Positions 28,752-36,614 of a stretch of DNA of 64,000 nt are shown in pieces. The notes beneath the pieces are model-generated. The model saw only the letters and a program-made list of their open reading frames with translations. It did not search any database and had not been told where the DNA came from. The position numbers and the translations under genes were made by a program. This DNA is from Desulfobacter vibrioformis DSM 8776 (GTDB lineage: Bacteria > Desulfobacterota > Desulfobacteria > Desulfobacterales > Desulfobacteraceae): NCBI RefSeq assembly GCF_000745975.1, contig NZ_JQKJ01000009.1:101398-165397 (forward strand), read 5' to 3'. The stretch's first letter is position 1. Every line of letters begins with the position of its first letter.

Positions 28752-28802
28752 TTTAAACATGTGTTAAAAGATTTAGTGGAAAGCTTAAACACATGTTTAA
28801 CG
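28752..28802. promoter_or_regulatory. Paired upstream activator sites, inverted TTAA-ACATGT-TTAA boxes
   Basis: Two near-palindromes share an ACATGT core flanked by TTAA: TTTAAACATGTGTTAAA (core 28757-28762) and CTTAAACACATGTTTAACG (core 28791-28796). Cores are 34 bases apart and the boxes are mirror images of each other. They lie about 100-130 bases upstream of the sigma-54 promoter at 28649 and just before the activator gene, so they are probable binding sites for that activator and may also autoregulate it. Confidence 0.65.
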
Positions 28803-28826
28803 CTTAAATAGAATAGCAGGGGATAT

Positions 28827-30230
28827 ATGCAGATACATGAACACGAAATGGATGTATTCTGGGAAAAGATAGTCAACACGATCAACGATGGGTTGATGTT
28901 TATTGGGCCGGACGGGACCATTCAGATGGTTAATAAGGCTTTTGAAAATCTGACCGGCTATACATCGGCCCAGGCTGTGGGTATGTCCTGCCGTATGTTA
29001 GAATGTGACGCCTGTGAGCAGACCCTGACTCCCTTAGATAAGTCAGTCTGGTGTCGTCTGTTTGCCCCCCGGGAGGCGGAAATGCAGAAGTGCCGATGCC
29101 TGATCAAGCGCAGAGACGGCAGCTATCTGCCGGTTTTAAAAAATGCCGCGGCATTTAGAAATGAACACCAGAATGTGGTAGGGGTGGTTGAAACCTTGAC
29201 CGACATCTCGGAACTTGAGCGCCTGGATAAACAGGTGAATATGCTTGCCAGACAGCGCAGCCATGACAATGATTTTTTTGGCATGACAGGCAAATCACAG
29301 CAAATGGAAACCGTGTTTGACATGATCCGAAAGGCTTCGGATTCCAATGCCCCTGTCATAATTCTGGGAGAAAGCGGGGCCGGCAAGGAGTTGGTTGCCG
29401 ATGCCATTCATCTGAATGGTGCCAGAAAACAAGGACCGTTTATCCGGCTCAATTGCGCGGCCTTAAACCCGGCGGTCCTGGAAAGCGAGATGTTCGGTCA
29501 TGTTAAAGGGGCATTCACCGGGGCCCACAGCAACCGCGTTGGCCGATTTGAGGCGGCACACCAGGGCAGTTTCTTTTTGGACGAAATCGGCGACATGCCC
29601 CTGCCACTGCAAACCAAACTGTTGCGGGTGCTTGAGTCCGGGCAGTTTGAACGCGTGGGCGAGATCACCCCCGTCCGGGTGGATGTCAGAATTATCACAG
29701 CCACTAACAAAAATCTTGAAGCACTGATTGAAAAAAATGAATTCCGTCAGGACCTGTTTTTTCGAATCAACGTTATTCCCATTTACCTGCCGCCGCTCAG
29801 GCAGCGCACCGAAGACATCCCGTTGCTTGTAAACACCTTTATTCGGCAGTGCAATCAAAGCACCGGCAAAACCATCTCCGGCGTCAGCCGGGACGTGATG
29901 GACTTGTTCATGTCATACCAATGGCCCGGCAATATCCGTGAACTCAAAAATGCCATGGATTACGCATTTGTGACGGCTGACGGCCCGATAATCCAGCTCA
30001 ATCATATTCCCAAGCGCATTGGTGCAGATGCCGCGATATCGACCAGGCCATCAAATACAGAGCGGCCAGATGACACAACCGATGAAAAACAGCAACTAAT
30101 TGATGCCTTGAGAAAGGCAAACGGAAACCAGACCTGTGCAGCAAAACTTCTCAATATCAACCGTGTCACGGTATGGAACCGAATGAAGAAGTATCAGATC
30201 GATTTGCAGAAAACGTTGACATGCAAGTGA
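28827..30230 (+). CDS. PAS-domain sigma-54-dependent activator with cysteine-rich sensor
   Basis: The 467-residue regulator has an N-terminal PAS domain (about 12-130), an AAA+ sigma-54 activation domain (Walker A GESGAGKE, contact loop GAFTGA, FFLDEIGDMPL, WPGNIRELKN) and a Fis-type helix-turn-helix (CAAKLLNINRVTVWNRMKKY). Within the PAS domain six cysteines (55, 60, 63, 76, 89, 91) occur in 37 residues, which suggests sensing by a metal, iron-sulfur cluster or thiol redox change. The ATG follows AGGGGAT. It is divergent from the ferredoxin-NrfD-cytochrome operon, which has a matching sigma-54 promoter and paired upstream sites, so it is very likely its activator. Confidence 0.9.
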   Translation: MQIHEHEMDVFWEKIVNTINDGLMFIGPDGTIQMVNKAFENLTGYTSAQAVGMSCRMLECDACEQTLTPLDKSVWCRLFAPREAEMQKCRCLIKRRDGSYLPVLKNAAAFRNEHQNVVGVVETLTDISELERLDKQVNMLARQRSHDNDFFGMTGKSQQMETVFDMIRKASDSNAPVIILGESGAGKELVADAIHLNGARKQGPFIRLNCAALNPAVLESEMFGHVKGAFTGAHSNRVGRFEAAHQGSFFLDEIGDMPLPLQTKLLRVLESGQFERVGEITPVRVDVRIITATNKNLEALIEKNEFRQDLFFRINVIPIYLPPLRQRTEDIPLLVNTFIRQCNQSTGKTISGVSRDVMDLFMSYQWPGNIRELKNAMDYAFVTADGPIIQLNHIPKRIGADAAISTRPSNTERPDDTTDEKQQLIDALRKANGNQTCAAKLLNINRVTVWNRMKKYQIDLQKTLTCK

Positions 30231-30259
30231 TTTAAAATTACTGGGATCATCAATATTAA

Positions 30260-30283
30260 AAAGCCCGCGCATTAGCGCGCTAA
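30260..30283 (-). terminator. Hairpin between convergent genes
   Basis: A GC-rich hairpin (CGCGC-ATTA-GCGCG with outer AGC/GCT pairing) is followed on the minus strand by a T run. It lies between the convergent activator and SDR genes and probably ends the SDR transcript. The core stem is only five pairs. Confidence 0.5.
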
Positions 30284-30313
30284 GTTCATGACATTGAATG
30301 ACCCGTTTAAATG

Positions 30314-31888
30314 CTACCAGTCTATGGGAAAATAATCCTTTAAAAATTTTCCACACCAATGTTTTCCGGTTAAAATACCGTGGAAAAAAGGATCGCAGAT
30401 CCGGGCGGCCCCGTCCACAATATCCAACGGGGGCTGAAAATCGTGGCGATCCTGTTTTAATTGGGCAAGACGTGCCGGATCTTCATCTGTAACCCAGCCG
30501 GTATCCACGGCATTCATGTAAATGCCGTACCCTGCAAGATCCTCGGCAGCCGTGTGCGTGAGCATGTTCAACGCGGCCTTGGCCATATTGGTATGGGGAT
30601 GGCGGCTGCCCTTTTTAAAGCGCAGAAATTTGCCCTCCATGGCCGAGACATTGACAATGTGTTTTTGACCGGTGAAATCTGCTTTCATCATCTGGGCCAG
30701 CCGGTTGCACAGAACAAAGGGGGCCACATTGTTGACCAGCTGAATTTCCAGCATCTCTGCGGTTTCAATTTCTCCCAGTTTCAGCCGCCAGGAGTTGGTT
30801 TTCCGAAGATCCACCTGCTGGAGATCGGCGTCCAGGGCCTTTTCCGGAAATACCTGGGGCGCATCTATGCTATGGTCGTAGGAATAGGGAATCTGGGAGA
30901 GCCGGGCAGATTGCCGCAACCCGATGCCGGGAGTTGTGCCGTTCCAGGAGACCGGCAAGACACCGTCACCCTCCACATCACGGGGCCGGTCTGTTGAAAG
31001 CTGGGCCACGCAGTCCCGGTAATGGCCCAAAAGCATTGCCGCCTTTGGGGACAACGATGAGATATCTTTTTGTTCGGTACCCATCAAATGCGCATAAAAT
31101 CCGGGCGGACGCCGAACGGTCTGGGCCGCATTATTGATTAAAATATCAAGACGCTGGTATGTCTGTTTGACATGATCACAGAACAGCTCCACGCTGGGGA
31201 TGTGACGCAGATCCAGTCCGTAAATGTGGAGCCTGTGTCCCCATTGGTCAAAATCGGGTTCTTTGGAAAATCTTGAAGCGGAATCCTTGGGAAAGCGTGT
31301 GGTGGCAATTACCCGGGCACCGGCTTTGAGCATCATCAACGTGGCCTGGTACCCGATTTTAAGCCTGGAGCCTGTGATCACGGCAAGCTGCCCCTCAAGG
31401 GATGCGGTCTGGAACCGCTTTTGGTAGTTGAGTTGCGCACATTCAGGACACATGCTGTCATAAAAATGGTGAAGCAATGTAAACGCTGCCTTGCACACAT
31501 AGCAGTTGCGGGGGGAATCAAGGGACTCCGCGGCCCGAGGGCTTTCAACTGCGGGCCCTTCAAGCCTGGCCGGCACCGTGAACACAGATGCCTCCCTGGC
31601 CTTTCTGATCCCTGTTTGCGCTCTCATTTGCCGTTCTTTTGCCACAATGGCAAGGCGCATCTGCCGCTTTTTATCCTTGTTGCGCTTTTTTATTTCAGCC
31701 CTGTCCGGCCGGGATATTTTGCCGGCCGCCGTTATCAGGGCAATACGGTCTGCTTCGGAAATCTTTGCCAAAAGCTCAGACTGGTCTGCCAGGGTTTCCA
31801 GCACCCGGATGCAGCGGTCAATGTCTGCAAGTATCTGTTTTTCATCTTCCGGTTCCGGGGCAGTTTGCTCCAGGGAATGGGTTTCCAC
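30314..31888 (-). CDS. SDR-family protein with N-terminal coiled-coil/zinc-ribbon-like extension
   Basis: The 524-residue protein has a charged, probably coiled-coil N-terminal region (about 1-110), then CYVCKAAF...MCPECA, two CXXC pairs likely to bind zinc. A short-chain dehydrogenase/reductase domain follows from about residue 165. The Rossmann motif is unusual ([12 protein letters not shown] instead of TGxxxGIG), NNAAQT is conserved, and at the YxxxK site the sequence is TNMAKAAL, so Thr replaces the catalytic Tyr while Lys remains. It may therefore bind NAD(P) without classical SDR chemistry. Similar long SDRs are known from other bacteria and some eukaryotes, without a function known to me. 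It appears monocistronic. Confidence 0.75.
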   Translation of the reverse strand: METHSLEQTAPEPEDEKQILADIDRCIRVLETLADQSELLAKISEADRIALITAAGKISRPDRAEIKKRNKDKKRQMRLAIVAKERQMRAQTGIRKAREASVFTVPARLEGPAVESPRAAESLDSPRNCYVCKAAFTLLHHFYDSMCPECAQLNYQKRFQTASLEGQLAVITGSRLKIGYQATLMMLKAGARVIATTRFPKDSASRFSKEPDFDQWGHRLHIYGLDLRHIPSVELFCDHVKQTYQRLDILINNAAQTVRRPPGFYAHLMGTEQKDISSLSPKAAMLLGHYRDCVAQLSTDRPRDVEGDGVLPVSWNGTTPGIGLRQSARLSQIPYSYDHSIDAPQVFPEKALDADLQQVDLRKTNSWRLKLGEIETAEMLEIQLVNNVAPFVLCNRLAQMMKADFTGQKHIVNVSAMEGKFLRFKKGSRHPHTNMAKAALNMLTHTAAEDLAGYGIYMNAVDTGWVTDEDPARLAQLKQDRHDFQPPLDIVDGAARICDPFFHGILTGKHWCGKFLKDYFPIDW

Positions 31889-31960
31889 GATATCGGCTTC
31901 CTTTTATAAGCATAAAAAATGGCAATTATTATAGCTGATTAGCCAATTTGTCAACTTTTT

Positions 31961-31988
31961 AAAAAGGGCCGGCAGTGGCTGCCGGCCC
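31961..31988 (-). terminator. Intrinsic terminator of the selenoprotein gene
   Basis: A perfect 10-bp GC-rich stem with a 3-base loop (GGGCCGGCAG-TGG-CTGCCGGCCC on the plus strand, 31966-31988) is followed on the minus strand by TTTTT (31965-31961). It lies 25 bases after the stop of the minus-strand gene ending at 32013. Confidence 0.85.
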
Positions 31989-32012
31989 CATATCTGCTTA
32001 AACAGGATCGTA

Positions 32013-33335
32013 CTACATGGCGGTTTCAGGATGGAAGACGTTTACTTCTTGAAGGTCTTCACCTAAATACTCCCTTTCATTGGGCCCCAGAATGCCCAAA
32101 GACAGGCAAATCAGGGTCCACAGGTGAACCACGCCGTAGTTGCCGCCATAATGCTCGCTGAGCTCATGGATCTGGGCGTGGCAGTTGTGACAGCCGGCAA
32201 TGCAGTAATCTGCGCCGGTGGCCTGGATCTGATCGTCTTTGATCTTCCCGTAAGTCAGGCGTTCATCCTTGAATCCGGACTGAAGGAATCCGCCGCCGCC
32301 GCCGCAGCAATAGTTGTTGGAACGGTTGGGTTGCATGTCGATGAAGTTTTCTTCACCGACAATGGATTTCACCACAAACCTCAGGTCGTCGGCAATGGGA
32401 TCGCCATAGCTTTTCCTTACAATCTGGCAGGGATCCTGAACCGTAAATTTGATTTTCAGGTCTTTGTTCCAGTCGGAGTTCACCTTGAGTTTGCCTTCAC
32501 GTATCCATTTGGCATAGTATTCGTAAATATTTTTTACATCAAACTTGTGTTCCAGGTTGAATTTTTTCAGTCCGGCCCGGACTGAGAATGTTACGTGCCC
32601 TCACTCGGTGTTTAGAAACGTTTTAACCCCCAGTGTGTTGGCCTGGTCGGCTGAGGTTTTAGTCACTTTTTTCCAGGATTCGTCATCAGCCAGGAACATG
32701 CAGTAGTTTTCTCCGGCCCAGCCTTTGGAACCATAAGTCCAGTTGGCACCTACAAGATGAAGGATTTTCCACAAAGGCACCATTTCGTCGGGTTCTGTGT
32801 TGGGTTCCCTGGAGTTCTGATTCAGGAAAAATTCCGCACCTTCCTTGTCAATGGGGGCTTCCATGTCAGCGAATTCGGGCTGGTTTTCCTGGTATTCTTC
32901 CAGAACGTCTCCCACAACGAATTCAAAATCTTCTGCGTTGGTGCCCATGGCAGAGGTGGTTTCATTTTTCAATGCCATGTCACAGGAGCCTAGGATGCCC
33001 CTGGGGCGCTCTTCTCTGGGACGTAATGTCCGGGCGTTGAAAACAAGCTGGGGAATATCAATTTTCATGGGGCATACATAGATGCAGCGCATGCACATGG
33101 TACACATCCAGGGCCAGTCTGATGCGGCAATTTCCTCATCCATGCCCAGGGCAGCCATGCGCAGAAATTTTCTGGGGTCCATGTCTGCCAGCCCGGTGGC
33201 CGGGCAGCCTGATGAGCAGGCCCCACATGTCAGGCAGGCATTAAGATTTCCGCCCTCGGGCAGAATCTGCTTAACCTTGTCGATAAAAGTTGAGGGCTTT
33301 TCCTTCCGGCCCAGTTTGATGACAGTTTCTGCCAT
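32013..33335 (-). CDS. Predicted selenocysteine-containing HdrD/GlpC-like iron-sulfur oxidoreductase (UGA at residue 245)
   Basis: Read through one in-frame TGA (32603-32601), this is a continuous 440-residue protein. The N-terminus has two [4Fe-4S] motifs (Cys34-37-40-44 and Cys78-81-84-88). A cysteine-rich CCG-type domain lies at the C-terminus (Cys303, Cys343-Cys344-Gly, Cys382-x2-Cys385). The first CCG-like half reads GVKTFLNTE-U-GHVTFSVRAGL, where relatives have Cys (TECGH), so TGA replaces a conserved cysteine. A strong hairpin starts 16 bases after the TGA, as in bacterial SECIS elements. The start has a good site, AAAGGAAA. It is a membrane-free electron-transfer protein of HdrD/GlpC type with unknown partner, and is monocistronic with its own terminator. 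An ordinary annotation would split it into two genes. Confidence 0.85.
32567..32585 (-). promoter_or_regulatory. SECIS-like hairpin for selenocysteine insertion
   Basis: In the mRNA, nucleotides 16-34 after the UGA form UCAGUCC-GGGCC-GGACUGA: a perfect 7-bp stem with a 5-base loop that begins with G. Bacterial SECIS elements are short hairpins just 3' of the UGA with a G in the first loop positions, and this fits in distance and form. The hairpin is itself coding (SVRAGL). Confidence 0.78.
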
Positions 33336-33758
33336 GTCGTTTCCTTTCTTAAATACAGTTAAAGGTGAACACTCAGCATGTTAATGGTCGTCGTGGGTTC
33401 CCAATTCCTTTAAGAGAGGTGTCTGTATAACATCTTGATTATATTTAATATAATCATTACTAAAGAAAAAACCTCTCCTGCAGGCGAAAAACTATAGCAA
33501 ATATTAATACTGAATTCAATTGAATGATCAAAAATTGGTGGCCCAGGTGAATTCTTTGGTTCTGTATTTTTGTTATGCTTAAGCCGGCAGCGAAGAAAAC
33601 CCATAAAAAATTCTTTCCATGGCCTGAATGTATGGGGTACAATGCCCGGGTTTTTGAGATTTAAAAAATCCGGACAGGTTTTTTTGCCGCCTTTATATTA
33701 TTGTTGCCACGGGCTGCGTGCCAAAAGCAGACCCATAATTATAAACGGATACACATCA
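33336..33758. other. Intergenic region upstream of the selenoprotein and M15 peptidase genes
   Basis: About 420 bases separate the divergent starts. The frame of the plus-strand gene stays open back to 33570, but that upstream part does not look like the beginning of an exported protein. A 21-base AT-rich motif at 33504-33524 recurs with one mismatch at 42319-42339, just before rpoH. No clear promoter was identified. Confidence 0.4.
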
Positions 33759-34649
33759 GTGGATCGGAGAACATTTTTAAAACTTGCAGGATCAGCAGCC
33801 TTTGCAGGAACTTGCCTGCCGTTGTTCAGCGGGCTTAAAACAGCATGGGCACTGGATGATTCACATGGCCAAGCATATGCTGGTGATCATGGTGTCAAGG
33901 ACGCCCTTGCAGAAGCCGGGGTATCCGCCAGGGCTCCAAAGCTTTTAAAAATTCGTTTTTTTAATCGTGATTTCAAAGATGATGTTTTTCTGCCTGACAA
34001 TGAAATTCCCCTTCTTTTATCAAGCCTTATGCGTTTTAAGCGTATTCGGAACCTGATCGGCCACGGCAACTTCTGCCTGGCAGGCTTTGATGATGCGTTA
34101 TCCTGTTCCCGGTCCTATGACGCCATAGGACCGTTTCCCCGCCGGGAACTTGATTTCCTTGAAAAATTATTTCAACGGCCGGCCAGCGATTACGGATTTA
34201 TGGGAAAAAAAACAATTCCCCGGCTGACCTGGCAGGTGCCGGCGGGAAAAACAGTAAAAATCCGGGGCACGGGCAACTATCTGTACAAGGGCGGGTCCAA
34301 AGCATTGTACCAGGATATCCGGAGAAAAGTCGGAACCGAGGCGGTGCTGACCTCAGGCATCCGGGGCGTGTCCAAGCAGTTTCTGCTCTTCTTAAACAAG
34401 GCTGCGCAAAGCCGGGGGAATTTGTCCATGGCCTCCAGATCCCTTGCCCCGCCGGGCTATTCCTTTCACGCCACCGGGGATTTTGATATGGGGGAAAAGG
34501 GGTTCGGCCCGGATAACTTTACAGAAAAGTTTACCCGGACCCGGGTGTACAGCCAGCTGTCCAGCCTGGGTTATATCCAGTTCAGGTACGGTCCTGGAAA
34601 TCATCTGGGCGTCAGGTATGAGCCCTGGCATGTTGAGGTTGGGGGCTAA
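33759..34649 (+). CDS. Tat-exported M15 (VanY-like) D,D-carboxypeptidase
   Basis: The product contains a twin-arginine signal DRRTFLKLAGSAAFAG followed by a C-terminal M15 metallopeptidase domain. The zinc-site pattern SRSLAPPGYSFHATGDFDMG (His and Asp ligands) and the final PWHVEV (third ligand and base region) are typical of VanY/DacC-like peptidoglycan peptidases. The frame is open further upstream (to 33570), but a GTG at 33759 puts the RR pair at the very N-terminus, as expected for a Tat leader. The ribosome site there is weak, so the start is uncertain; ATG 33642 is the main alternative. The TAA stop is the first part of the second intergenic repeat. Confidence 0.75.
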   Translation: MDRRTFLKLAGSAAFAGTCLPLFSGLKTAWALDDSHGQAYAGDHGVKDALAEAGVSARAPKLLKIRFFNRDFKDDVFLPDNEIPLLLSSLMRFKRIRNLIGHGNFCLAGFDDALSCSRSYDAIGPFPRRELDFLEKLFQRPASDYGFMGKKTIPRLTWQVPAGKTVKIRGTGNYLYKGGSKALYQDIRRKVGTEAVLTSGIRGVSKQFLLFLNKAAQSRGNLSMASRSLAPPGYSFHATGDFDMGEKGFGPDNFTEKFTRTRVYSQLSSLGYIQFRYGPGNHLGVRYEPWHVEVGG

Positions 34650-34686
34650 AACGTAAAACGTAACAACCCGCCCAAAGGGCGATAAT
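34647..34686. repeat. Dispersed intergenic element, copy 2
   Basis: It has the same order as the element at 8248-8310: AAAACGT units starting at the stop codon of the upstream gene, then the hairpin CGCCC-AAA-GGGCG (34669-34681) and ATAAT. Here the A-rich unit is present once and C is changed to G in the AAAACSTA units. It lies before a good ribosome site (AAAAAGGAAAAA) for the next gene. Confidence 0.65.
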
Positions 34687-34703
34687 TTATAAAAAAGGAA
34701 AAA

Positions 34704-35045
34704 ATGTCAATGTTGATCAATATTCTGATTTTAAGTGTTGCGGTATTTCTGGTGGCCAATTTTTTACCCGGGATCCGGGTTAAACATTTCGGGACGGCTA
34801 TTATGGTGGCCATTGTTTACAGCCTGGTCAATTTTTTCTTTGGCTGGCTCCTGATTGTTTTATCCCTTCCTTTTATGCTCATCACATTCGGGCTGTTCAA
34901 ACTGGTGATCAATGCCGTGCTGCTCTGGCTCACCGATAAAATGCTTGATGACTTTCAAATCAAAGATTTTTTTACAACGTTTATCGCGGCCCTGTGCATC
35001 ACCCTTGTTGATTCCGGGATCAAATGGGTCATGTCATCCATGTGA
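34704..35045 (+). CDS. Phage-holin-4-like (YvlD-type) membrane protein
   Basis: The 113-residue hydrophobic protein has four predicted membrane segments and the conserved pattern ILILSVAVFLVANFLPGI...V..A...L.N.....LL.LP, then LFKLVINAVLLWLTDKML. This matches the YvlD/Phage_holin_4_2 family, small membrane proteins of unknown role that are chromosomal in many bacteria and not actually phage holins. The A-rich ribosome site AAAAAGG precedes the ATG. Its stop overlaps an in-frame ATG of the next gene (TGATG). Confidence 0.78.
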   Translation: MSMLINILILSVAVFLVANFLPGIRVKHFGTAIMVAIVYSLVNFFFGWLLIVLSLPFMLITFGLFKLVINAVLLWLTDKMLDDFQIKDFFTTFIAALCITLVDSGIKWVMSSM

Positions 35046-35059
35046 TGCTTGAAAAAGCC

Positions 35060-35758
35060 ATGAACAACATATTACAAAATAAAAGAATACTCATAGTTGG
35101 AGGCAGTTCCGGCATTGGGCTTGCTGTTGCAAAACAAGCATGCACAGCAGGGGGAAAGCTGATTATAGCCTCCAGGAATGCGGCAGAAAAACATAATGAT
35201 TTAGTCGCCGCGGTTGGTCATGATATTGAAACATATTCTTTTGATATGACATCCGAGAATGAAACAGCAACCGCATTAAAAAAAATCGGAAATATCGATC
35301 ACCTTGTGATTACCGCAAGGCCGGAGATAACCCCGGCACTTTTTGTCGAAACCGACTTCAAACAGGCAAAACAGGCGTTTGAAACAAAATTCTGGGGCCA
35401 GTACCAGCTTATCCAGAAGGCCCAAGGGCACATAAGTCAACATGGCAGCATTGTTATGACCACAGGCATTGCCGGTGAAAAGATTTTCAAGAATTTTTCA
35501 ACCATGGCTATTATCAACAGTGCCACCGAGGTATTGTGCCGGCAATTGGCCATGGAATTGGCACCAATACGCGTTAATATAGTAAGTCCCGGTTTTGTTG
35601 CGCCTAAATCCCAGGCGGTCGAGAAATATGCCCAACAATTTCCTTCCGGCAAAATTGCTTTACCTGAAGAAGTCGCGGACGCATATGTTTATTTGATGGC
35701 AAACCCGTATACAACTGGAATATCTGTCGTGATTGATGGCGGGGCTAGATTGATATGA
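35060..35758 (+). CDS. SDR-family protein without the catalytic YxxxK motif
   Basis: The Rossmann motif is intact (ILIVGGSSGIGLAV), and the C-terminal part ELAPIRVNIVSPGF and VVIDGGARL is of SDR type. At the active site, however, the aligned sequence is MAIINSATEV, so both Tyr and Lys of YxxxK are replaced (Met and Asn). Several bacterial SDR-like proteins share this loss. NAD(P) binding is likely; dehydrogenase activity is doubtful. I prefer the ATG at 35060 because the conserved N-terminus starts there; 35045, overlapping the previous stop, is possible. It is coupled in position to the holin-4-like gene. Confidence 0.75.
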   Translation: MNNILQNKRILIVGGSSGIGLAVAKQACTAGGKLIIASRNAAEKHNDLVAAVGHDIETYSFDMTSENETATALKKIGNIDHLVITARPEITPALFVETDFKQAKQAFETKFWGQYQLIQKAQGHISQHGSIVMTTGIAGEKIFKNFSTMAIINSATEVLCRQLAMELAPIRVNIVSPGFVAPKSQAVEKYAQQFPSGKIALPEEVADAYVYLMANPYTTGISVVIDGGARLI

Positions 35759-35852
35759 TATAAATTTCCTGACTAGCACTGGGTAGATTATTTGCTGCAG
35801 GGTTCATGGGTGAACCTGACCACACTCTTCCTTTTCATGATTTGCTCCTGTT

Positions 35853-36614
35853 TTACAATCTGACCAGTTCCAGGGCACCCCACAACCCAATCTGTTTACC
35901 TGAAATGATAACAATACCCTGGACACCGGTCATGCGCCTGCCTGCGGCAATGGCATTTTCAATGTCTTTGGGGGTCTGGACCTGATTGCAAAGGGCTGTG
36001 GCCGCAGCATCGGCCAGGGCACAGCTCTGCGCCAGCACAGATACGGCATCTGCCTTGCCAAAACTTCTGGAATGCCCCACGGTGCCCGAGGAGGTACACA
36101 TGGCAAACGAATCAAGGCGCCGGGCCACTTTAATACCGGTTTTCATGCTCAAGGGTGATGACCCGGCATATATGGTGAATGTGGTCGAGGTATCTGATTT
36201 TACGAAAATATCCCCACCATTTTCCACCAGGACATTGGAGGACCATTGACGCAGATCTCTTCCCACACTCTGGGCCACAGCGCCGGCCACCGCTGCCATG
36301 GGGCCGACACCTGCGATTTTTGCCGCCATGGTCATTTCACAAATGATTTTAGGGGCTAATCCGGGATCTGGTAACGGTGTGAGGCTGTCGGCAAACCCGG
36401 GAACCCGGGAAATGTGATTTTCAATGTACTGGCGGTGGGTCAGGATGGACCGCACAGCCTGTTCACTGAGATCCGAATCGGCCTGGATATTGAGGTTGGT
36501 CTCCTTTACAGTCACATTAAAGGAGACCAGCCCCTGTTTTTGGTGGCAAACACGGTAAACTTTGCGGTTTTCAAACATGGGCATTTCCGGTGTCCTGCCT
36601 TTATACCCAGTCAA
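35853..36614 (-). CDS. UPF0280 (ApbE-like fold) protein
   Basis: The 253-residue protein matches the UPF0280 family, with MAAVAGAVAQSVGRDL, VENGGDIFV, FAMCTSSGTVGHSRSFGKADAVSV and ADAAATALCNQV. The NGGD and TSSGTVGHS segments resemble the ApbE/FAD:protein flavinyltransferase fold, although the family's activity is not established. It is the last gene of a minus-strand run; its start overlaps the end of dgt by 14 bases, so the genes are translationally linked. In related anaerobes it is often found beside electron-transfer genes; here the neighbours are mrp and dgt. Confidence 0.85.
   Translation of the reverse strand: MTGYKGRTPEMPMFENRKVYRVCHQKQGLVSFNVTVKETNLNIQADSDLSEQAVRSILTHRQYIENHISRVPGFADSLTPLPDPGLAPKIICEMTMAAKIAGVGPMAAVAGAVAQSVGRDLRQWSSNVLVENGGDIFVKSDTSTTFTIYAGSSPLSMKTGIKVARRLDSFAMCTSSGTVGHSRSFGKADAVSVLAQSCALADAAATALCNQVQTPKDIENAIAAGRRMTGVQGIVIISGKQIGLWGALELVRL

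Noticed and set aside
32013..33335. Two separate genes (32601-33335 and 32013-32483) or a pseudogene
   Set aside because: Both parts are in the same frame, the intervening 39 codons are coding and conserved in style, and the only break is a TGA at a conserved Cys with a SECIS-like hairpin.
33570..33758. N-terminal extension of the M15 peptidase
   Set aside because: It would place the twin-arginine motif about 65 residues into the protein, which does not fit a Tat signal.
34704..35045. Prophage holin
   Set aside because: The family name is historical; there are no other phage genes around, and such YvlD-like proteins are ordinary chromosomal genes.
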